Positions 55,700 to 64,000 of a stretch of DNA of 64,000 nucleotides are shown one piece after another. Under the pieces are notes generated by a model. That model was not told the DNA's origin and made no database searches. It saw only the letters and a list, made by a program, of their open reading frames with translations. A program made the translations under genes and the position numbers. Position 1 is the stretch's first letter; each line of letters starts with the position of its first letter. Source of the stretch: Ceratothoa steindachneri (Eukaryota; Arthropoda; Malacostraca; Isopoda; Cymothoidae); the NCBI GenBank assembly GCA_963969495.1, contig OZ018330.1, forward strand, positions 66,970,907 through 67,034,906. Reading direction: 5' to 3'.

Positions 55700-56535
55700 A
55701 ATACACGACGAAATATCATTTAACTTCAATGTTGACTATAAACCTATTTTCATTAAAGTGCTTGTTCAAAATGTACCTAATCTAGCCATATGTCAGGATT
55801 AAAAACGGATTTGCTGGCAACTTTGAGCTAAAATTAGGGGCTCTATTCACAGATGAGACAATTAATGGCATTTATATCCTAGTACGGGCTGATATCTACT
55901 TCAACTTGATTAAGAGCAAAAAAATAGAATTACATATCTCGAATTTACACTTAAATGCATACCCTCGAGGACCTTAACTTTTGAAATAACACATTCCAAC
56001 AATTCTATGTATGCCCAATGGAGTAGCCGTACCTTAAGGCAAACTTGGAGGAATTATATGAACTTGGAAAAACAAATCCTATATCACCTAAGGATAATAT
56101 AATTATTATATAAGAAATGGATTCCTTATGTTTAATTCCGCATCAAATGGCTTCTAACGATTAAAAGGTGTATTTACACCTTAAGCAGAAGATCTTTGGT
56201 GGGCCAAACATGGAATCAAAACCAGCCAAAATTATCCAAAAATTATGCAATTGCTGAAGACCGAGCTATGTAACATGACCAATAGACTAAGACAAAATGA
56301 CCCTTCACAACTAAACACTTATGAAAAAACCTTTAAAGAGCAATTAAATGAAGGGTTATATAAAGGGTAACACCTCGAATCGAGGGATCTAAGATATATT
56401 ATCACACTACAATAGATAATAAAATTATTTAGGATTCTACTACCACTACTTTGAAGGTAGTTTTAGATTGCTCAGCAAGTAAAAACGAGTTTGAGCGAAT
56501 GCTGTATCCGGGGCCTTATCTAGTTTATCTGTTGC
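55700..56535 (+). pseudogene. BEL/Pao-type pol remnant (pre-RT and RT start)
   Basis: The plus strand shows, in changing frames, a protease-to-RT region: FELKLGALFTDETINGIYIL (55,820-55,890) with ADIYFNLI, which resembles the ILLGADYF phrase of BEL/Pao proteases. Next come NMTNRLRQNDPSQLNTYEKT (about 56,270-56,330) with KEQLNEGLYKG, which resembles the pre-RT linker, and VVLDCSASKNEFERMLYPGP (56,455-56,520), which resembles RVVFDASAK..SLND.L..GP at the start of the RT. Stops are frequent. The rest of pol is missing because LINE sequence begins at about 56,535. Confidence 0.6.
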
Positions 56536-57870
56536 TGGAAAAGTCGTCTCCAAAATAATGATTCAAAGGCTAGCAACTAACATCTCTGAACACCTAATGC
56601 CAGAATCAAAGTGTGGCTTCCGCAAAGATCGCGGCACAATTGATGTGATTTTTACAGTGCCTCAACTCCAAGAAAAGGCAAGGGAACAAAACAAGGACCT
56701 TTTCATGGCTTTCATCGATCTTACAAAAGCTTTTGATCCTGTAAATAGAGAAGCTCTTTGGGAGGTAAGAAGTATCTCCGGATGCCCTCCAAAGTTTGTA
56801 AAGATAACGAAATATTCCATGAAAACATGAAAGCAAGGGTCACTATGGGATGTCTGGAATCAGGGCCGTTTGTTTTGGGCACTAGTGCTGCTATATATAT
56901 ACTTGGTATGTGTTACAACGCACCTTCATCGATATTTTCAAGAAAGGAGTGGCAATAACATCACCTTTAGATTAAATGGGAGTCTCTTCAACATTAGAAG
57001 ACTCTAAGTAAGAACTAAAACCTCAATAGACCATATCTTAGAATTGCAATATGCAGATGATTGTGCTCTCGTGACACATACGTCTGAGGTCTTCCAGAAC
57101 GCTCTTATAGCTATTACAGAGGGCTGCACTAGACTTGGCCTATCAATCAACACCAGGAAGACCGAAATCATCTTGCAATAAATAGTCAGTAAACATGCCA
57201 CCTGAACCACCAATATTTACAATATCTTATGAGGAGATAACAACTGTGCCTTCATTATATACCTCAGTAGCTACCTCTCCTGCAACATCAAATAAGAAGA
57301 GGAGATTCAACATAGACTACAACAAGCAGCAGCATCCTTTGGTCAAAAACAAAGACCTAGCAATTAACAAAAAAATTACCGTCTTTAACTCTCTGTGTCT
57401 TCCCACCTTACTTTATGCTTGCGAGTCATGGACAACTTACCGTCAAAACATCAAACCTCTCGAAGCGTTTTACATCCTATTCCTTCAAAAGATCTTAGGA
57501 ATCACATGGAAAGACAGGGTCCTTCACACCAAAATTCTGGAGAGTATAAATAGTGCAAGCATTGAGGCAATTCTTGCAAAAACATCACCTCCGATGGCTG
57601 ATCTACTTCATCTGTATGCCTGAGGAGAGGCTTCCACGCAAAGTACTATATGGGCAGTTACAGGAGGGCAGGAGAGCGGCGGGAGGTCATAAGCTGCGAT
57701 ACAAGGACCGTATTAAAAAGACACTAAAAAAATTCAAAATAGACTCCATGAACCTGGAACATCTAGCAATCAACAGAGAGGATTGGAGGAAACACATTTA
57801 CCAAGGAGTGGATGCCCTGGAAACTGATCGGCAAAATCATCAGCGTGACAAGCGTGCTTGAATGCATGTA
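56535..57870 (+). pseudogene. Non-LTR retrotransposon RT and C-terminal part
   Basis: The RT begins at GKVVSKIMIQRLATNISEHL (56,536-56,595) and continues with MPESKCGFRKDRGTIDVIF, FMAFIDLTKAFDPVNREALW (56,704-56,763), an intact catalytic ELQYADDCALVTHTS (57,042-57,085 in another frame), RLGLSINTRKTEIILQ, and a thumb region with LCLPTLLYACESWTTYRQNI (57,393-57,452). The C-terminal segment is MPEERLPRKVLYGQLQEGRR (57,617-57,675) and KKTLKKFKIDSMNLEHLAIN. Frameshifts occur near 56,825, 57,030 and 57,200. The style fits the group annotated in animal genomes as endonuclease-reverse transcriptase. The endonuclease is missing. Confidence 0.8.
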
Positions 57871-58509
57871 AGAATGGACCAACTAACTACCCCACCTGCT
57901 CAGGACTACCAATGGCTGACTGTGGTAGGTGCTGCTCTTTGAGGATTGGCCTCTCCAGTCAACAAAGAACCCACATATGAAGACTGATGATGTAAGATGA
58001 GAGAACATCATTATCGGATCACAATGACTACATAAGTAAAGAAAGCAAGCATCTCGTTAATAATTTACTACATATTTTAATAAGGTTTAGGCAACATTCA
58101 TTTTCTTTCATCGTCGATCTATAGAAGGCTTACTTACAGATATGCTTAAAGGACATAAATATAATCTCGGTTCGTTTTTTTTGGTGTAAGAATTCTCTCA
58201 ATCACAGTAGTTACTCTCTTTACTTATCGGTATAAGGTCATCTTTTGTGAGTCAACCAGTAGCCAGTTGTTATTAATTAAATTGTCACTTCTTTAGTTAA
58301 ATGAAAAAGCGGGTGCAGATTATTAGGAGTTGTTAAAAAGGGGCTTGATGTAGATAATTTACTTTGTTCTTTCCCTACAGAGAAAGGTACCAAGTTTTGA
58401 AAACGTTTTGTTACACTTGTTTTTTTATCTTTTGAGAAGTTTACGAGTGTGGTAGATAGAGTTCCGTTAAACAAACATAAGGTTTACTTTTCCACCATGT
58501 GTCATTAAA
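57871..58509. other. No recognised feature
   Basis: An AT-rich stretch. The first 100 bp probably are the 3' UTR of the preceding LINE. Confidence 0.4.
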
Positions 58510-59400
58510 AGGTCTCTTCCATTGCGGGGAGGTGTATGATGATAGAAGTGACAAGAATCAAGATCTCTACTCTCCTACGCGCGGTTCACAATGAGTCTGA
58601 CATCGCCAAGCGGCTCAACATCAGCCGGAAGACCGTCCAAAGAGGAGTCGCAGAGAGGCACAAGAACGGGAAGGCCTACAAGATCGACCTCTTTCCTGGC
58701 AGACCTTAAGTTATAAACTATTTTGCCGTGAAAGAAGCACTTCCATATTGCTCCGCAGCTCAAAATTACCGCGCTCGCGAAGAACATCTCGTTGGCTACA
58801 GTGACCAAGGGCTTCAAGGAGGAGGGCAAAAAGAGCTTGAAATGCATGGAAAGAACTCTACTCTCCAACCGTTTGCGAGAACAACGTCGGGAACGCTGTC
58901 GTCGCCGACTTGAATAGTCATGACAATCGAATTCTCATTATTTTCCTGATGAACAATCTTTCACAGTTGATCCGGTCAACAACATGCAGAAGGATCGCTT
59001 AGGAAGCTTCGTCCAAGATGTCATCGTTGTCGGCTACGTGTCCAGGACCAACTACCCGGCCTCCGTGATAATGCTTGGTTTAGTCGCTTCAAATGGCTGA
59101 AGAATGACGCCGGTGTTATTCGCGGCAGGTTATTGGCCCACCGTGAATGACTTCAGGGACATCTTGTCGATCAAAGTCCTCCCCAAAGTGTGAAAGATCA
59201 CGAAGAATACAGACTACGTCTTTGGGTAAGACAATGCCCCGGCCCACATCACCAAGGGCGTGAAAGAGTGGTTGGGGTCAAGCACGAAATTCTGATCGAA
59301 AGATTTTTGACAACCGAATCGACTACAACGTGCTGTCACATTTAGAGGGAAAGGACTGCAAGGGTTTCCACAGCAACGTCGATGGGTAGAATTCCTCTGG
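58510..59400 (+). pseudogene. Tc1/mariner-type transposase (third lineage)
   Basis: The plus strand encodes an N-terminal helix-turn-helix (LLRAVHNESDIAKRLNISRK, about 58,570-58,630, then TVQRGVAER). A second helix part near 58,760-58,850 has ITALAKNISLATVTKGF in a shifted frame. The first catalytic region is PDEQSFTVDPV (about 58,945-58,978). The middle part contains YPASVIMLGLVASNG (59,055-59,100), and the second catalytic region DNAPAHITKGVKEWL (59,230-59,275). A C-terminal stretch follows with Arg-Leu-Asp-Tyr in a shifted frame near 59,320 (probable third Asp). Four or more frameshifts or stops are present. Terminal repeats were not found. It is distinct from families m1 and m2. Confidence 0.7.
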
Positions 59401-60049
59401 ATAACTTAGATTTACATTGTTTTGCAGACTCTACATAGCTCTAAATCATATGGAGCAGTGGTCTACTCTCTATTTGATAATAAGATTTGTCTCTTTATTG
59501 CCAAAGCTAAAATCATGGGTAAATCTATTATCGTCTTTAAACTAGAATTAAGCGCCGCCTATTAACAAGAAATAAAACTTTGCTCGAATGCATGTAATGA
59601 ACAAACGTAAAGCATAAGATTGCAAATATTAGACCAAGGCTATAAGTGGCGTCATGTCGAGTCTCATCACAACTCTTCTGATATATGTAGTTATTAGGTG
59701 GATGGAAACGAAAAGCATGAAAAATTCCATGAAGTTCAAAAGACCAAAATGTATTTTAAATAGGTATTCATGGGCGAAACTGGTACTTATTCCTAATACC
59801 ACTCATGTGATAACCCCTTCATTTCATATACCTCAAATTGATATCAACAGGTATAGCTCCACTTCAAAGGTAATCAAGGTCACCATCCTTGTTTTGAGGT
59901 TCGTTTTCCTTATTAAAGGTAAGATTGTTTTCAGGTCTTCCTTTACATAATCGTACTACCACAGCATTACAGTAAACGAATACGATGCTGCAATGAACGA
60001 CTAGATAAAGGGAATTACAAAAACAGGAAATATGGAGTAACTTGTCGCC
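59401..60049. other. No recognised feature
   Basis: AT-rich. The open frame at 59,654-59,950 (98 codons) shows no motif that I recognise. Confidence 0.4.
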
Positions 60050-61640
60050 CACCCCCGCCCTTTTACCTCTCTTCTGCGAAGGGAGTGGCCCCCAGAGTAG
60101 GCCACCACACTCAGTGATTGGACCACATGTTACTAAGAGAGTAAATGTGTGTATTGTGACGTTGTGTGAGGTTTGGGCAGTCTCTAATTAGGTGTTTGAT
60201 GTTGTTTGGTTTTGGTTGTATCTCTTGAATGATGGTCTCGAGGCAGGGTGCAATCTGTTTTTGTATTGTTGTAGTATAGTGGAAAGGCCTGACCTGAGTT
60301 GAAAAATAATTACTCGGGTGTTCTGTGTAGTGATTTCTCTGATTGGGATACTAAGAAAGGAGAGATTGTTTATAATGTAGTTTGGTGGTAGTGTGTTCAA
60401 GTATTGCATCTTTGGGGGGGAAGTAGTGTGGATGCGTTTGATTAATTTGGAGTTTAGTGGCGGAGGAGGGAGGTTATTCTAGTGGTGATGGAAGTAGTAT
60501 GTTAGAGCTTTTTCTTGTGTCTGGGTGGTGGATTATTTACTGTGCAAATGTGGTTGGGGTGGGGCCGGATTAATGATTTGCTGAAGCGTTCGGTTCCAAT
60601 CATCACTGGGTGTATTTTGATTGAAAGTATTTTCGTTTCAGAGTGTAGGTGTTAGGTAGGTGAACTACATATGCATCCTCTGAGTGTTAGGAATGCCATG
60701 TTCTGTGTGGTTTGAAGTGCGTTTGTATAAGTTTTGTCTGAGGTCGGTGCCATGCTGGTGCTGCGAGGTTGAGAGTCGTGCGACTGAATTGTTTGCCCAG
60801 AGGGCTGAGGAGATCTGTCTGTTGTCCAAATGTAATGTTTGATAATCTTTTGAAGGCGTTACTTTTCTTTATGTCCTTGTTTGTAATCTTTGTTGTGTGT
60901 AGTAGAAATGCCATGAAGATGTCTAGTGTAAGACCTAGAAAGGTGGGGGTTTTGTTTAGTGGCAGTTTTTTTCCGTTTATTATGATTTTTTGGTGTTTGT
61001 TCGAATCGTGGTAGTTGAGTGTAAAAGCGATTTGTTGGCTGAAGTCGTAATGCGGTTTTGTGTGAGGCAGTATTCTAGTATGTATAAATGTTGTTGCATT
61101 TTTCTGCTTACTGTTATGATCGAGTGGGGTTTTACTGTCACTAAGATGTAATTTTCGTAGGTGTAGAAGTTTATTAATAGAATTTGTGACTGTGGGATAT
61201 CATGTTCGAATAAATTGAATAAAGGGGGTGAGAGAATGGCTCCTTTTTGGACGCCATTTTATAGTGGTTGGGTGTAGGGTTTATGATCGGTGGGTGACTT
61301 TAGCTTGTTTGCCAAAGATAAGTTTTATTATTCACTTCGTATTATCCACTTCGTATCATTGTTAGGAAGGTTGGTGCTAAGGATTTTGTGTGCTAGAAGG
61401 TGATCAAGTTGTGAATTAAAGGCTTTTTTTATGTCTCTTACACCAAGGATTGTACCTGAAGGGGTTATAGGCTGGTTGAAGGCATCGATTATGTGTTGTG
61501 TGGGAAAAATGGACGAGAGATTAATGAACTATCCTGCAATGCTCATGTGCCTATGAACCTGATTCTCCAGTTGCGTTATTCCTCGAAGCCCGATATCATT
61601 CTGTGTAGACTTGATTTCGCTAATATCTCTTATCAGACTA
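60050..61640 (-). pseudogene. Non-LTR retrotransposon RT and C-terminal part, antisense
   Basis: On the minus strand the RT starts near 61,640 (text like GLRGITQLENQV), passes a palm helix (VRDIKKAFNSQLDHLLAHKI, 61,440-61,380), the segment NGVQKGAILSPPLFNLFEHD (61,260-61,205), a ruined catalytic box (INFYTYENYILVT, where a Tyr-Ala-Asp-Asp is usual) and TQNRITTSANKSLL. It then passes through SNAFKRLSNITFGQQTDLLS (60,860-60,800) and TTLNLAAPAWHRPQTK to the C-terminal region MQYLNTLPPNYIINN (60,409-60,365) and IIFQLRSGLSTILQQYKNRL. Stops and frameshifts occur throughout. The lineage is not family 1. Confidence 0.7.
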
Positions 61641-61839
61641 GGCTCTCAGTTTTTATCTTATTTTTTTTCATTTTAGTGCAAAAACCTATTTTGCCCCAAT
61701 TTCAGAGGTGGCGCTCAGCACTTGAATATTGCTGACTTACATAGCGCTCAGAAAGTACAGCAAGCATCGCGTTACTTTTTTAAAGTGGAAATTCCCCAGT
61801 AGGCCTACCATACCACTTTATTTTTATTTATATTGGAAG
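61641..61839. other. No recognised feature
   Basis: Spacer between the antisense LINE and the U2 remnant. Confidence 0.35.
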
Positions 61840-63455
61840 TGGTTACTCATTTGAAGCAGCTGCAATAATGGTCTTCTTTGATTTGTGAACTTGTAATGAA
61901 TACTGTTTTTGCTCCTCGTCATTAGTTAACAATTTGTTATAGTCCTTCATGAGCTAAACCTTTATTTCAGCAATGTCATTAACAACCTTTCGATCATTAA
62001 CAACACTTTTAGAAATCCAAAATCTTTCTGCTAGAGGCCAGTCTCAACCGATTTGTTAAAGTAAATTGACGACAGCCCAAATGTTTTGAAGAAAGAAAAC
62101 CTGTTTTTTGTCACTAGGTCCCAAAGATGCTTTATGCAATAATTCTTATTATTTATTTTGGTTTTCTTGGTTGGATCTGAATCTGCTGGATTCTTCGAGG
62201 CATCTTTTATTTTTTCCTTTGTCTCGGATGAGAGACCATCAAAACAGGCCAGCGCTTGGAATTCTCCTGAAAGACACCAGAGATGCCTTTGAAATTTATT
62301 CTAGGCGGCATTGGCAATCTTCTCATTTGTTCTTTAGTGGCAATGTTCTTTAAGAACCAAAAATTCATTCTTTAGGGCCACTGGCTGCCTTTGGTGCAGA
62401 AACCTAGTGTTTTACATAAATTGAAATGGCAAACTTGCATAAATCTTCAAAATATTTTGCTTTCTTTGGTGAAATTTTTAATTGACTCATGGAGTATATA
62501 AGTTTTGCCATCCATCTAGCTCTCCTTTATGCTCTAGGTTTTTTTAATTTCGCACCACGCGTTGTTGTTTCTCCTATTATTAATATCGTTAATTTCAAGA
62601 GTTCCTTGTAACCGTCTCGAATTTGTCTTTCTTTTATCAGTTCTGTAGAAAATTTCATCATTACTATTTTCTTTTCTTGATGATATTTTTCTATGGTGTC
62701 CAATTTGTCTTAGTTTATGTTATTACATGATTTCTTTTCATTTTTCGAATAAAGGAATATCAGGGCCAGAAGAAGCTTGAAGAGCAAGCGCTACCATTGC
62801 CTCCAAAACAATTTTAAAGATGTGATGTCAGCATGGGAGCCACAATAAGTCTTCTTTAATATTTGCCCAATTATTGTGCAAGTTTTTTCTTTATGACCTG
62901 CATTTGAGTGGGCTGTATCAAAACACATACATAGCTTCCTCTTTATGTGTGATTTCACAGACAAGCATCATTTGATGAAATCCTTCAGCCATACGTTTGC
63001 CAGTGCCTTGAGAAATCTTTGGCACTCCAAGTAGCTGTTCTGTGCCACTGCCTGATATTACAGTTGGCATGGAACACACGAGTTCTTCTTGTGATATGTA
63101 TTCAAGAAATTTTCCATCCCAATCAACGGCTTCTCAGTTGAGAAATGGATTTATCAGTCATCACTGAATGTCGTTCTTGATTTTTGTCGAGTTTAACGGA
63201 TAGTAAGGTAGCTGATACTACAGTCTTCAGAGTACTTCCTTACCCTCGTAATAATAACGAATAATAACGAAGGAGGTTGAGTGGTAACTTAACACGACAA
63301 TATCCAAGGAAGAAAGAATATATTCATTCAATATTTTAGCCTTTATTTTGGAGCACCTTTTGTTGTTGAGGGTTTCGGTTCATGGCAAATATCTTCTACT
63401 TCTGTTTTACTTGAAGCATAGGTGGAACTAATACTACTTGCAAAAACAACTGTTT
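61840..63455 (-). pseudogene. Uncharacterised transposase-like protein U2, antisense
   Basis: The minus strand carries a decayed protein of about 500 residues. From the N-terminus: a Ser/Thr/Lys-rich start with KPSTTKGAPK (near 63,390-63,360), VDWDGKFLEYISQEELVCSM (63,130-63,070), GVPKISQGTGKRMAEGFHQM (63,030-62,970), a core FDTAHSNAGHKEKT (about 62,925-62,882) followed after 25 residues by Cys-Gly-Ser-His (near 62,840), then LKLTILIIGETTTRGAKLKK and a C-terminal QRHLWCLSGEFQALACFDGL (62,300-62,235). Several stops and frameshifts are present. I recall similar unannotated proteins in invertebrate assemblies, but know no assigned function. LINE copy C ends directly at its 5' side. Confidence 0.5.
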
Positions 63456-63459
63456 CATC

Positions 63460-64000
63460 GATTTTTTTTTTTTTTTTATTTATTTAAGGGGCTATCTGGC
63501 GACTGCCGACTTAGGCATAAGTCGCCGTAAAAAACAGGCTATTTCTAGGCTACTTTAAAAAAATAAACAGAAAACAATAGAAAGAAATAACAATAACAAT
63601 AACAAAGCAATAACAAAAACAATTACAAAAACAACAACAACCTTAAAATCGGGTTAAATAAAAGGGAGAAGGCCGGCCTCCCCCCAAAACTCAATAAGTC
63701 CACCAGTCAAAGTACACGCACTCGTCCCGAGCACAAGGGACAGGCGGTAGCGACCCCGCCCATCCCGGTACCGGGACAGGTGTCGTGCGCGAAGATCACC
63801 CAGACTGGGACATTCGACAAGAATGTGCTGAACAGTCTGGATGACGACGCAGTCGTTGAAATAGGGCGCAGGCGAGCGCTCCATCAGATAGCGATGCGTC
63901 ACACGGGTGTGCCCGATTCGGAGATGACAGAAAGCAACCTGAAGCCGCCGCGGCATTGGGAGATAGGTCCATAAGAACAGTCGTGGCGCAATGGCACGCA
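63460..64000 (-). mobile_element. LINE family 1, copy C (3' end, antisense, continues past window)
   Basis: The poly(A) tail appears as a T-run (63,462-63,478) on the plus strand, followed by the family 3' UTR and the ORF2 C-terminal segment (63,956-63,654). The segment reads RLQVAFCHLRIGHTRVTHRY, HILVECPSLGDLRARHLSRY and LGTSACTLTGGLIEFWGEAG, without stops. Over this segment it looks better preserved than copies A, B and D, so it may be the youngest copy. It inserted at the 5' side of the U2 remnant. Confidence 0.85.

Overview
The window looks like a repeat-dominated stretch of an invertebrate nuclear genome, most likely an arthropod and possibly a crustacean. That guess rests on the mixture of elements (I/Jockey-type and CR1-like LINEs, Ty3/gypsy and BEL/Pao elements, a Penelope-like element, several mariner lineages, hAT) and on long (TA)n tracts in AT-rich background. 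I found no intact gene of ordinary host function, no rRNA, no convincing tRNA and no CRISPR array. Almost every protein-like stretch is a decayed transposable-element reading frame with stops, frameshifts or internal deletions.

Layout. 1-5,696: one LINE family (here called family 1: CCHC-type ORF1, then ORF2 with endonuclease, reverse transcriptase and RNase H), as a fragment at the left edge and copy A. 5,697-7,440: an antisense LINE of another lineage abutting copy A. 9,180-10,930: antisense fragment D of family 1, followed by a 198-bp fold-back element. 12,140-13,115: CR1-like reverse transcriptase. 13,772-14,548: Penelope-like GIY-YIG module between two (TA)n tracts. 14,775-22,400: a ~125-bp satellite array split by an LTR retrotransposon (15,225-21,116), whose 3' LTR holds a deleted mariner. 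23,044-23,478: a second copy of that mariner. 24,281-31,057: near-full-length LINE copy B, inserted in a pyrimidine-rich tract.

31,930-32,935: RTE-like antisense reverse transcriptase. 33,290-34,050: antisense hAT/ZBED-like remnant. 37,505-38,006: a 38-40 bp minisatellite and a (TA)n tract, then a gypsy reverse transcriptase (38,255-39,070). 39,130-40,962: antisense LINE bordered by a deleted mariner with both ends and TA duplications (40,965-41,897). 42,390-44,235: another antisense LINE. 44,236-47,402: AT-rich sequence I cannot assign. 47,403-48,794: a mariner with both terminal repeats. 48,870-50,620 and 61,840-63,455: two antisense reading-frame remnants of uncharacterised, transposase-like proteins. 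51,020-52,595: family 1 fragment E. 52,622-54,250: gag and LTR-like sequence. 55,700-56,535: BEL/Pao remnant. 56,535-57,870: LINE. 58,510-59,400: a third Tc1/mariner-type transposase. 60,050-61,640: another LINE. 63,460-64,000: family 1 copy C running off the end.

The elements do not form a pathway; the organisation is one of nested insertions whose order can be read from broken flanks. The most interesting signal is that the two unassigned proteins share an Asp...Asn-x-Gly...Cys-x-x-His arrangement, which is what an RNase-H-fold transposase would show. The best-resolved structure is the LTR element splitting the satellite. Assignments come from reading translations by eye; family names are from recognition, not from searches.
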